From Auriscalpium vulgare (Eukaryota; Basidiomycota; Agaricomycetes; Russulales; Auriscalpiaceae): a stretch of 64,000 bases of DNA. The notes under the pieces are model-generated. The model made no database searches, had not been told where the DNA came from, and saw only the letters and a program-made list of their open reading frames with translations. Shown here one piece after another: positions 36,127 to 45,766 of this stretch (position 1 is the first letter of the stretch; every line of letters begins with the position of its first letter). Both the position numbers and the translations under genes were made by a program. Location: contig JAHBBC010000015.1 of the NCBI GenBank assembly GCA_019915015.1, positions 1,054,001 through 1,118,000 of the forward strand. Reading direction: 5' to 3'.

Positions 36127-37218
36127 ATGGCCAATTTCTCAGAACAAGAGGAAGGGTCATCATCTCAAGGACCCGGAACGTACGGTTATGCCAACCCACA
36201 CCCGGACGTTCCACCTCACATGCCAGATCCCGCGTACCCCGCCTACAATGCTACGGGTGGAGGCGCTCCGCCACCACCACCGCCACCGCCGCCGGGCAAC
36301 GCATATGTTCCGCCTGTACAGCCACCGCCACCAGGATCCCCACCAGTTCCCAGGCAAGCGGCGGGCACTTACAGACTATCAGTATTATCCCTACCCCTCC
36401 CTGGAACGAAGCACGCACCGCCGAAATTCCGCGGAGACTATTCTGAAGTCGCTCGCTTTATCTGGCTCTACGAACGTCTGTGTGTTGAACACAACGTAGT
36501 CCTGGACGAGGAGCGATGCCGGGGTATCATCCAGTACTGTTCCCGCAGCGTACGGGAATTTATCGAGGCTCTCCGCAGCTACACCACACCCAGCTGGCTA
36601 TTGCTCAGGCGCGATCTCGAAAACTACTATGATGCGGCACGATACGACGAACGTTACCAGAAGAAGGACTTGGTAGCGCTCGTCAAGAAGACTCGTGGCA
36701 AACGTATGGGCGATTTACGTGCATGGAAGCGCTACGCACGCGAGTTTATCAAGATTGCCGGCTGGTTGCGTCATGAGGGACGTCTCACCGAGCGCGAGCT
36801 CAACATTCACTTCTGGACCGGAATCGGGCGACGATTACGCAGACGCGTAGAGGATCGCCTGGTTGCTTCAGATCCACTCTATGATCGACGAGAGCCATTT
36901 ACCATGGAAAACGTCAACGTAATGGCAGAAGGAATTCTCCAGCGCGGAAAGTTCGACGAGGAGATGGAGGATTCAGAGGATTCGTACGACTCCGACTGGT
37001 CCGGCCAGTCAGACTCCGAGTCTGAGTCAAGCTCGGACGAGGATGAACGACACTCTCGCAAGTCCAGTACCAAGAAGAAGTCCAAGCCAAAAGCCAAAGG
37101 CAAGACCGTTCGTTTCGAAGTCGACGAGAGCAAGACAACGCGCAAGACGCGCGCGGGCTCGAAAGCGGCCAAAACGGACGGCGAAGCAGTTACCGGGGCG
37201 AAGCAGTTACCGGTATGA
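36127..37218 (+). CDS. Gag-like capsid protein of the Gypsy element
   Basis: The frame is open from 35857 inside the LTR. I take the first ATG in the internal region (MANFSEQEEGSSSQG). A Pro-rich N-terminus with a run of nine Pro (PPPPPPPPPGN) is followed by the retrotransposon capsid fold, recognisable from HAPPKFRGDYSEVARFIWLY through TTPSWLLLRRDLENYYDAA and AWKRYAREFIKIAGWL. An acidic/Ser region (SDSESESSSDEDE) and a Lys-rich tail follow. The stop TGA at 37216-37218 overlaps the ATG of ORF2 (ATGA), so termination-reinitiation is a plausible coupling. The zinc knuckle is not in this ORF but in the next, an unusual split. Confidence 0.85.
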   Translation: MANFSEQEEGSSSQGPGTYGYANPHPDVPPHMPDPAYPAYNATGGGAPPPPPPPPPGNAYVPPVQPPPPGSPPVPRQAAGTYRLSVLSLPLPGTKHAPPKFRGDYSEVARFIWLYERLCVEHNVVLDEERCRGIIQYCSRSVREFIEALRSYTTPSWLLLRRDLENYYDAARYDERYQKKDLVALVKKTRGKRMGDLRAWKRYAREFIKIAGWLRHEGRLTERELNIHFWTGIGRRLRRRVEDRLVASDPLYDRREPFTMENVNVMAEGILQRGKFDEEMEDSEDSYDSDWSGQSDSESESSSDEDERHSRKSSTKKKSKPKAKGKTVRFEVDESKTTRKTRAGSKAAKTDGEAVTGAKQLPV

Positions 37219-40200
37219 TCCAACAGATGCGTTCGATGAGTCTACGGGACGACCGCTACCCACTGTTGTATTTCCAGGCCCTCAAGCTCGACAGTGACAT
37301 TGCATCTATCGTTGCAGCCCCAGATTTGTCGCACCCACCTGCACAAGTCTTTGTTAGCCCACCTACGAATTCATACAGTCAGCCAGCCCGCTACACCTCA
37401 TCCCCAGTTCAATATCCCCAGCAGTATAGTCCACCGCCCGTTCAATATCAGCAGTCATATAGTCCGCCACCAATGCAATATAGTCCGCCAGCGCAACAAC
37501 AGCAGCCGTATGCGCCAATACAGACATATGCAGCTCAAGGACCGGTGACTGGGACGAACGCCGTTCCCATTGGTCAGCGTGACGCGCCACCACACATGCA
37601 GTCGCCAGGATCGCAGCAACCGAACGCACCATCATATACGTCACAGAATCGAGGATGCTTTGGCTGCGGTGGTACTGGCCATTCGGTCGGCAATTGCGGC
37701 ATTCTTCGCGGAATGGTGGATAGCGGTGTTATTCGTCGTGGCTACAAAGGCCAGTACATGCGTATGGACGGGTCCTACCTCGAGCGACTAGGAAACGAAA
37801 CGATCGTTCAGGCTATTGAGCGTGAACGCATGTTTCAGACTGCCTCGAAGCCTCCTCCTGTTCCTGCTGCACGGTCGAATCTGGTCACTTTCCAAGAGTC
37901 AGATAGCGAATCGGACGAAGACAGTGAGTACGACTCACCTGTCGACTGGGTCAACTGGATGCAAGGCGAGGAGCCGGACTCGGACGATGAGAGTGACAGC
38001 GAGGACGAGTTTGACGTATATCCCGTCACTCGCAGCTCGAATGGCAACCGTTCTACGCGCAAAGAGGTGTTTGACGGCGTACACATGCCACCCAGAACGC
38101 CGACAAAGTCGTCAGGATCGCACCGGCCAACCGAGAAGAAGGGGTCAACGCACCTGCGACCCAGTCAGCGAGACAACGTGGAGCGCGCGTCTACAGCACC
38201 AAGAATCCCGGGTGAACAATCTGTGCATCCACGCAAAAAGGGAGGGAACACCGCGCGGCAGACATCAGCCGTGAAAGAAGCGCTTGAATATGCTGAGCGC
38301 GTACCTGCACAGCCCACGCGTGTCGTACTGCCCGAACCCGCGCCCGTCACCACACCGCAGGAACCCGTGGAACGTGAGGACGAACCTTCCCCACTTCCGC
38401 AGGAACCAGATGAATCGTTTGAACCGTTGGAAACCCACGAGAAGACCGAGCGGACACGTATCGTACCAATGGATACGCAGCCGACGTTTTTGCCTCAGCA
38501 TGAAAACGAGTTCCTAGAAGATAACGAGCCTGCGAGTCAGCCCAGCACGCGGACAACGGACAATCAGAAGCGAAAAGAACGTACCACAGCAGGTGCCGCG
38601 CCAAACGCAAGCCCACCCGTGGAATCTTCGACGCGCAAGGCAGCGGTCACAAAAGCAACGCCGCGTACCTCCGTGATTTCGCGCATCGTAGATCCTAAAA
38701 CCGTCTTGGGCCAGGTCTTGAGCACGCCAGTGCAACTAGCGTTTGGGGATATCTTGGGAGTTTCACGCGACCTGTCGAATCTATTAGCTGATAGCATCAA
38801 AATGAAGAACACGAAGACTGGACTCACTGTAGCACGCGCTGCACTCCCTGGTACTCCACGATCCGTCGCTCGCGCGCCCGAATCGCGCCCCGTATGCGCC
38901 AGGTCATCTTTAATCGAGATCCGCGTACAGATCGAGGGCCAAGATGTTGACGCTATTGTGGATACCGGCTCGCAGCTTAATATCGTCCGGCGCGATGTGT
39001 GGGAGGATCTGGTCAAGAAGCCCGTGGATATTCGTCGTGCTACTCGAATGAATGACGTTAACGGTGGCGATGGAGCGCTTCTGGGGCTTGTTACGGACGT
39101 ACACTTACGGTTTGGCGCTGTCATTGCGCCCGCCGACATGTATGTGGCCGAGCACGTCCCATTCATGTTGCTCCTGGGCCGGCCATGGCAGCTACAGAAC
39201 TACGTGAGCATAGACGAACGCACGCGCGGGACATACCTCGTTTTCAAGGATCCGAACGATACCCGGCGGGTGCGGTACGAGGTGCGTGTAGCCAAGCGCA
39301 ATGACGACGATCTAGCGGAAGGAATAGCGTCAGCCTGGATCAGCAGGAGCGGGAAGCACGACGCACCTGTGCTGAACTCTGTTTACACAACAGGGACTTT
39401 GTCTTCCGCCCCAATCGACCCAGCGCGTGGAGCAGCCAACTTGTCGACGATACAAGATCTCGATCTCGATGAGATAGTGCTGCCGAGCGCCTGGTTACAC
39501 GCGGGTCATGCGGAACACTCGGGCAAACGAGCACGGAACATGCACCTGGCAATCATGAACATGAAAGCCTCGGCAAGTAGCCCCCGCTATGCACGGCAGA
39601 CACGGCGTATAATCCAGGACAATATCACTGGGTCAGTGGAGTCGACAACATCAGTCCGAGACGATAGGCAATATCAATACGACGCACCGGTTCTGGAGGC
39701 TGCCCTGGAAGGAGGAATAAAGTCCATTTTTCAGGACAGATACGCACACTTGATATCAAACACTTCAATTTGGTGGAATTTTCCGGAAGAATCGACCAGC
39801 GACAGTGATTGGGAGGATCAAATGGACTACCGGGAGGCTATCAGCGATTACGAAGATCAGTACCGGCTCTGGGGAAAAGCTGGATACACGCTAGAGCGCC
39901 GTCCGGACCTGGTCAAATTAGCGGAGTCCATTTCTTTAGACCTAGCCAAAGGCCGACGAACTAACGACATACCTTTACTGGACGCCGTTCAGAATGCGAC
40001 GATATCCGCTGACTCGCGGACTGAAATCTCGCAATCAGAAGCCGACTTGTCAATAAAGCCACGATGGGATCCAGACAATGACGTACCGTTGAATCTTCAC
40101 AAAGTGCCCGCCGAGGTCGTCCGCAAAATAGGACCGTACCCCAGTCTCGAAGACGCGATGTTAATGGGTCCCTATCCATGCCTGGATCATCTGGAGATGT

Positions 40201-41222
40201 CAGATAAACGAACGCACAACACGCACCTAGCGGTTATGAATCTCAAGGAGGCTTTGTACAACCCCGAATGGGTGCCCCACGAATTACGTCTAGCTGAGTA
40301 CAAGAACAATCCATCAGCGAACGCAATAACATCAGCACCAATCAATATGAACAACAGGCACGACGTACCGTTCCTCGAACTCGTCCTGACCGTGGCCGGG
40401 ACGAATACCACCGTCCTGAACCACTACACGAGCCTTCAATCCGAGCTCGCGTTGGCGCGGATTTTGAACATGAAACCGCCGATGAAACGAATAACGACCG
40501 AAGAGGAATGGGAGGCCGAGATGTTTGCTCTCGAGGAGCTGGATGGAATCAAAGACGAAGACTTGTACCTGGACTGGGGACTGGGTTATGACCATACGGA
40601 CCCAATCACACTAGCGGAGGAGATTGAATCAGAACTGGCCAGAATCCACCGAGCAGAACACGCACCTGCGCTGAACTCTGTCCTGAAGGCAGGAACGATA
40701 GCGACTACCTCAATGGGCTCAACGCAGCGGCGGCCGGTTACTACCACCGCGCGGCGACCCGATCTCGACAATTTGGGGTCGTCAAGATCTCAGGAAGGCA
40801 CGGCGCAGCAGGGAGGGACAAGTGTGTACACGCGGGACACGAAGCTGGACATCACGAACCTAAACGGCACTGAGAATAAATCAAGACGCGAGCCCGCCGA
40901 ACTGCGCAGAGCCGAGTGCGATAACGACGAAATGACGGAGACGATGACATCAGTACGGTTCAGTGGACTCGAAATGTATGACTCACCCGTCCTGAAGGCT
41001 GCCCTGAGCAACTCACTCGTCCCCAACAATTCCGTACACTCGCTCTTGGACGAGGCCGATCGGGGCCGCAATTTGGATAACTTGATGATGCACAGGTCGT
41101 GCGAGAAGACGGAGCGCTGGGGGGAAGATACGAGAAGCATGGAAACGACCCTTGAAGACACAGAGGGCATCGGCCATGGTGATTTGGTCACCTCACGATC
41201 CCACACTACACGCCTTATATAG
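37215..41222 (+). CDS. ORF2 5' part: zinc knuckle and aspartic protease, interrupted by KDZ
   Basis: Opens MIQQMRSMSLRDDRYP, then a Gln/Pro/Tyr-rich region and a CCHC zinc knuckle CFGCGGTGHSVGNC (37656-37697). A long charged linker leads to a retropepsin: VDAIVDTGSQLNIV with the active-site DTG near 38961 and LLLGRPWQLQNY downstream. After the protease come about 650 residues with repeated APVLNSV, DAPVLEAAL and HAPALNSVL modules, each near an AIMNMK or AVMNLK phrase, which suggests internal duplication. Native sequence stops at 41188. The last ~11 codons are KDZ terminal repeat. The reading frame continues at 49517. Confidence 0.85.
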   Translation: MIQQMRSMSLRDDRYPLLYFQALKLDSDIASIVAAPDLSHPPAQVFVSPPTNSYSQPARYTSSPVQYPQQYSPPPVQYQQSYSPPPMQYSPPAQQQQPYAPIQTYAAQGPVTGTNAVPIGQRDAPPHMQSPGSQQPNAPSYTSQNRGCFGCGGTGHSVGNCGILRGMVDSGVIRRGYKGQYMRMDGSYLERLGNETIVQAIERERMFQTASKPPPVPAARSNLVTFQESDSESDEDSEYDSPVDWVNWMQGEEPDSDDESDSEDEFDVYPVTRSSNGNRSTRKEVFDGVHMPPRTPTKSSGSHRPTEKKGSTHLRPSQRDNVERASTAPRIPGEQSVHPRKKGGNTARQTSAVKEALEYAERVPAQPTRVVLPEPAPVTTPQEPVEREDEPSPLPQEPDESFEPLETHEKTERTRIVPMDTQPTFLPQHENEFLEDNEPASQPSTRTTDNQKRKERTTAGAAPNASPPVESSTRKAAVTKATPRTSVISRIVDPKTVLGQVLSTPVQLAFGDILGVSRDLSNLLADSIKMKNTKTGLTVARAALPGTPRSVARAPESRPVCARSSLIEIRVQIEGQDVDAIVDTGSQLNIVRRDVWEDLVKKPVDIRRATRMNDVNGGDGALLGLVTDVHLRFGAVIAPADMYVAEHVPFMLLLGRPWQLQNYVSIDERTRGTYLVFKDPNDTRRVRYEVRVAKRNDDDLAEGIASAWISRSGKHDAPVLNSVYTTGTLSSAPIDPARGAANLSTIQDLDLDEIVLPSAWLHAGHAEHSGKRARNMHLAIMNMKASASSPRYARQTRRIIQDNITGSVESTTSVRDDRQYQYDAPVLEAALEGGIKSIFQDRYAHLISNTSIWWNFPEESTSDSDWEDQMDYREAISDYEDQYRLWGKAGYTLERRPDLVKLAESISLDLAKGRRTNDIPLLDAVQNATISADSRTEISQSEADLSIKPRWDPDNDVPLNLHKVPAEVVRKIGPYPSLEDAMLMGPYPCLDHLEMSDKRTHNTHLAVMNLKEALYNPEWVPHELRLAEYKNNPSANAITSAPINMNNRHDVPFLELVLTVAGTNTTVLNHYTSLQSELALARILNMKPPMKRITTEEEWEAEMFALEELDGIKDEDLYLDWGLGYDHTDPITLAEEIESELARIHRAEHAPALNSVLKAGTIATTSMGSTQRRPVTTTARRPDLDNLGSSRSQEGTAQQGGTSVYTRDTKLDITNLNGTENKSRREPAELRRAECDNDEMTETMTSVRFSGLEMYDSPVLKAALSNSLVPNNSVHSLLDEADRGRNLDNLMMHRSCEKTERWGEDTRSMETTLEDTEGIGHGDLVTSRSHTTRLI
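41181..41188. repeat. KDZ target site duplication GATTTGGT, left
   Basis: The last eight bases of Gypsy ORF2 sequence before the KDZ terminal repeat. Identical to 49509-49516. Confidence 0.95.
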
Positions 41223-41499
41223 CATGGTGTATGTACGTGTCGACGCGCTAATCTAAGCATGTAATCACTCGGTCCCCCTTTGCACATTACCGTGCACAAT
41301 AGCTCCCCAGCGCTTTCCCTCCTTTCCCTGAGATCTCGTTGATGCCGAGAAGCATCAAGAAGCTGTCAATGTGACGTCAGCTGTCAGCGGCAGATCCCCC
41401 GGAGCGGAAGGGAGCGGGAGCGGGACGGGACAACGGAACGGGGCCGGAGCGCTCGGCAGCGTCGGCTGCCGCCGCGCCCCCACGTGACACTCAACAAAC
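41189..41499 (+). repeat. KDZ terminal inverted repeat, left, 311 bp
   Basis: Pairs with 49198-49508 over 311 bp with one mismatch seen. It contains GC-box-like runs (GGAGCGGAAGGGAGCGGGAG) that may be transposase-binding or promoter sites. Confidence 0.93.
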
Positions 41500-41644
41500 A
41501 TGTCGCGAGACGAAAGATATGACATTGCCGGGGATTAGGGCACGCTATACTGCCTTATGGTAACAAGATAGATACATGACAACACAAGCTACGATACTGC
41601 CGCGTGAAAACGAAGAGGGGAATAAGTAATGACCGTAAGTACGC

Positions 41645-43428
41645 CTACTCTTCCCAAGGGAGGCCCAGCGGGTTCGGATCAAAGAGATTGGCCGATGTAG
41701 GGTAGTAGGGGAGCTGAAGAGCGTCGACACCGTATTGACCCGTGAGAGGGGGAAGACGGAGGTCGTCTGTTGCAGAGTTGAGAGGTGAGAGTAGACGAGC
41801 CATGCAAATAAAGACGTACCGTCGTAGTAATCACTTCCTCCGTACGACGGGAATGGCGGAGCATCCGGGCCAAGCAAAGACGCAAGGAGGGAACCTCCCG
41901 TAGGATCCGTATCCGGGAAAGGAGTCGCTGGGTACGACGAGGACGGTGAGGACGAGGACGAGGACGATGCGATGCCCAATGGCATGTTGACTTGATCGGA
42001 GGCGTTGCAGCTTGCGGCAGGTGAGTCGGTGGTTGAGCCGGGTGCGAGCGGCGACGTGGAAGAGTCGTCAAGTTGGCTGGAAGGCGGGGGATTTGGGGAG
42101 GGGGAAGGCGATGGTCGAGGCTCGTCTGCAGGGCCCTTGCGCTTGCCTTTAACGGGCTCTTCCACGTCAGGCACATCCCCGCGGCCCTTGCGCCTGCCTT
42201 TATCGCTGCGGACCTTCCGCTGCCGCAGCGGAACCGTCTCGGCATGGATGCGCTCCTCTTCAGCGAATGCGGCGTCGTCAAGCCTGACCCATTGCGTCTG
42301 GCCCGAGTACCAGGCGTTGCTGAGGGTTTGGAGATCGGTCTTCCCCGGAGCGGCACGACTCAGCGAATTGAACGGGATGGTTTCCGGCCATCCCTGAATC
42401 TGGACGTGGTGCAGGGACACAATGTCCCAGTGGGAACCAAATCTCCACGTTAACGATGTCCCTGTAATGGAGGCTGCGGTTCATTAGTCACACTGTGATT
42501 AAGATAGCGCGCGGCACATACATAATTGATCATCAATAAATTTCCCGAGGTCCGTACGCATCTCAACCGTGGTAAGAGTTGCCTTCCCACTCCCTGTCAT
42601 GCGGTCAGTGCCATCGCACGCTCGTTGTCGCCAATAACTTACCTGCCAGTCCTTGTACAGCAAACCCTTCCAGGCGCGTCAGGAAATCCTGGAAGTCCAT
42701 TCGAAGGCATTGGGTCACGAAATCCGCCAGACCCTCGGTCGCAATCATCGCCGGCTTGAACGCGATGCTTGTATCCCCGCGCGCGAAGAAGACGAGCGCT
42801 TCGACACCGGTTCGTTCCCGAAGGGCCTTGACCTGGATGCGTGTATGTGAGTGCACACGTACACGTCATGACTTCCGGGCTTACATGGTCGTCTAGCTTG
42901 TGGACGAAGTGCGTCGCGTCCTGGGCCTTCGAGCGCGCCGTGATCCACTCGCCATGCAGGCGAGTTTTCTTGTATTCTTCATGCTTGAGTCTCAAGACCT
43001 CCTTCTCCTCCTCGTTCAACGTGCGGTAGACGGCTGAGCGCTTCTTCGAGAGCGCCTGGATCGCGGCATTGCCTGTGACATAAATGAGTACAATGTAATA
43101 TTAACACCTTCTTTTACTCACTGTCTTGGCCCTTCTGGCCTTCTGTCCACTGAAAGGCGGACCAGGCACTATTCTTCGTGTGTGTTCCGCCGAGCCCAGC
43201 CCGTCCCACGTGTAGTGAGGTCTCGACCGTCGCCACCCTTTTGTGATGTGTCGTTGCTACATCTGCTGCGCGCTTTTTGATGTCCCTGGCGAGCGCGTCC
43301 AGCTCAGTGAGGTACGCGTCGGCGTTATCTTGACGCTTCTCCGTGGTGAGCTTGCGAGCTTCTTTTGTCATCTTGACCTTCGGCTTATGCGGGAGATGAC
43401 CTTGGCGGTGCTTGGGCTCGCGAGGCAT
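41645..43428 (-). CDS. KDZ passenger gene 3: HMG-like, KDZ-associated protein
   Basis: Several exons from the ATG at 43428 (MPREPKHRQGHLPHKPK). The Lys-rich N-terminus and helix (YLTELDALARDIKKRAADVA) lead to AWSAFQWTEGQ and, after introns, AVYRTLNEEEKEVLRLKHEE, together like a diverged HMG box. Next come ERTGVEALVFFARGDTS and LRMDFQDFLTRLEGFAVQG, a block I remember from proteins that travel with transposons in Agaricomycetes. A Lys/Arg-rich and Pro/Ser-rich region follows. The final splice (GTACGTC..CAACAG) gives LPYYPTSANLFDPNPLGL and a stop at 41645-41647. I infer a DNA-binding accessory protein. It is not part of the catalytic transposase. Exact internal exon edges were not all fixed. Confidence 0.65.
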
Positions 43429-43733
43429 CGTAGATATATGATTTGGAGGGCGGGGTGCGTGTGCAGAGGCAGGCAGACGGGAAGGAAGGCATCGCGGTTG
43501 ATGCGAGCCATACAGGTGTAAATACACGTGATCGTGACTCAAATTTACAGACTACACTGACTACAGCCTACGCAATGCAAACTACTACAACATATGGTAA
43601 AGTACATTGTTCAAGAAAATCAGTCGGCATGTGAGCAGGGACAGCTACGCGGAGACAAACAGAGCGACAAGGATAGCGAACAAAACAGCCGAGACGCAGG
43701 CAAACACGTACGCACACGGGCTACACATCTACT

Positions 43734-45257
43734 TCAGAGAACAGTCAGTAAAGTAAGCAAAATCAGGATAAATGACCGACGTACCCGCGAAGCCTGAGGG
43801 TCGAAGACACCGCCATTGCCGTCGGAGAGCAGGGCGCTAGTGATCGCGCGAGCCTGCGGCTCGGAGAAACCAAACCTCTCGCTTTGCATGATGGCGGCCC
43901 AGCGAGTGTTGCGCGTCCCATTCATGAGCTCCCGGAAGCGCGGGATGTACTCATCCCCAAGCCCGAATTGATCCATGGCCGCATCCGTGAGAGGGCCGAT
44001 GCCGATGGCGGCATCGGCAGGCGCCAGTTGGGGAGGCGGTGGGAAGGGGGCTCCGGCCTTGGATGAGGCAGTAGGCGTCTTCGTAGGTATAGCTTCCTGT
44101 CGATCAGCGAGGCGCGTACTCTTCCCAGCCTCACTGACTGGCGGGAGTTTCTTCCCAATCTCCTGAACACGCTTTGCTGCAGGAGGAGGCGCACGACGAG
44201 CGACGGGTGGAGGGAGAGGCGATGGAGGAGGAGAGGAGGAGGGGCTGTCGTCAATGTAGAGGGGAAGGGGAACCTGTCGGGTGGCCGGCGTGCTGGTGAC
44301 CTTGGCCGGAGATGAGTTGCTGCGGCGGCGGCGAGGGCGTGTTCCCATGGCCATGAATTCTAGCTCGGCCTTCGTCTTCTTCTCCGTGCGAGCGGGCGTG
44401 ACTGGGGCACGAGATTGCGGCCGGGCGACGGCGCCGTCATTCTGTGCATCGATCTCGGCGAGCTCGCGGGAAACTACTTTCCAGTCGAGAGGGCTGTCCT
44501 TGTCGTAGTCCTGCGAGTCGTCGGCATTGCCTCTCGCAGGCTCGATGGCAGTTGGAGGGAATGAAAGGAGAGAGCTGCCGCGCTTTGACAGCGCGGGGAT
44601 ATCTCCCGGGCAGGGAGTAAGGGGCTGGGTGTCGGCGGGCAATGCGGTTGATGTCTCAGGCAATCCTGAGCGCTTCCAGTATTCCTGAGTTCGAGAGAAG
44701 TGTGGGAAGGCGATTTTGTTGCGGAAGATGTCGACGATGGTTGAAACCGGCTGCACCAGGGTAGAGTCGTGGTGAGCGAGTTCGCGCGGGGGTAGGTAGG
44801 CCTGGATGTTGACTTCCTCTGGCGAAGACGGAGGCCCCGCAGCCGCAAAGCCTGGGACACGAAGGAGAAGGGTGAACCCGCCGTCAATTCTGTCGAGCGT
44901 CGTGATCTGGTTGGTGTTCATCAGCGAGGCCACAGAGCAAAGTGAACTTGTGCGCACCCCATCGAACACGTCCTCCAACGTATCCTGCACCAGTGCATTC
45001 CGAGAGCTCTCCTTCCTCCCCGTCGAGACCTTTGCGTTGTGTAGGGCAAGGAAGTCGGTGTGAAGGCCGCCTGCGACGTGCGAGTGATGGCGGTCGTCAG
45101 CGTGTGCGCCAGCTCGCACGACAGCCCGTGCGGCCTCTGCTGCCCGCAAGCGACTATCTTGCTGGTGGACAAGATCCGAGATTGATGCAGGGGTGTATGA
45201 CAAGCGACCCTGGGCTGGAGCCTGAGCCGTAGTGAGGAAAATGGAGTTCGGCGGCAT
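43734..45257 (-). CDS. KDZ passenger gene 2: unrecognised ~500-residue protein
   Basis: One long frame from the ATG at 45257 (MPPNSIFLTTAQAPAQGRL) to 43734. A GTACGTC near 43786 may start a last intron, giving an earlier natural end after FDPQASR. The N-terminal ~170 residues look folded (HVAGGLHTDFLALHNAKVS, ALVQDTLEDVFDGVRTSSL, GGFTLLLRVPGF). The middle is Pro/Ser-rich with a basic motif RPRRRRSNSS that could be a nuclear signal. The C-terminus is helical (DQFGLGDEYIPRFRELMNG, NTRWAAIMQSERFGFSEPQA). No family recognised. Its place between transposase and the HMG-like gene, on the same strand and inside the terminal repeats, suggests a transposition-related or host-manipulating role. Confidence 0.65.
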   Translation of the reverse strand: MPPNSIFLTTAQAPAQGRLSYTPASISDLVHQQDSRLRAAEAARAVVRAGAHADDRHHSHVAGGLHTDFLALHNAKVSTGRKESSRNALVQDTLEDVFDGVRTSSLCSVASLMNTNQITTLDRIDGGFTLLLRVPGFAAAGPPSSPEEVNIQAYLPPRELAHHDSTLVQPVSTIVDIFRNKIAFPHFSRTQEYWKRSGLPETSTALPADTQPLTPCPGDIPALSKRGSSLLSFPPTAIEPARGNADDSQDYDKDSPLDWKVVSRELAEIDAQNDGAVARPQSRAPVTPARTEKKTKAELEFMAMGTRPRRRRSNSSPAKVTSTPATRQVPLPLYIDDSPSSSPPPSPLPPPVARRAPPPAAKRVQEIGKKLPPVSEAGKSTRLADRQEAIPTKTPTASSKAGAPFPPPPQLAPADAAIGIGPLTDAAMDQFGLGDEYIPRFRELMNGTRNTRWAAIMQSERFGFSEPQARAITSALLSDGNGGVFDPQASRVRRSFILILLTLLTVL

Positions 45258-45766
45258 GGTGGTTGGGTATCAAGGTACGCGCGCCTATCGACTTGTCCAC
45301 CTCCGAGTCTTGATTACAGACCTCGGTGTGCAAGCACTCGTCCACTGATGCCTCTGTTCAGTGACATGCAATGTCTGTGAGCTAATAGCAGTCTGATTGT
45401 CTATGTCAAGGTCCCCCGATATCAGACTATTACCTGCATGCACAGTATCTCGGACTTCCGAGCCGTACAGTAGCCTAGGAAAGCTCCTCGCTCCGACCTT
45501 GCATTTTGTGAATTGGGCCGAAATTCCAAATAAATTAGGGTAGCTTTCTTTCAGTCCAGAAACCCTCGAAACGCGAAAATCCCGAGTCAGATCGGTGTCG
45601 AACATGCCCCGATATCATGATCTTGCAGGTTATTGCCTTGTGCCTGGCTCCTCCGAGGCTCCTCCACGCATTTTTTGAATTTCTCAAATAATCCCACGTA
45701 ATTCACTTGGCTTCCCATCTGTTCAGAAAGCATGAAAGGGCTATTATTACGAGTCCGGGGGCATTT

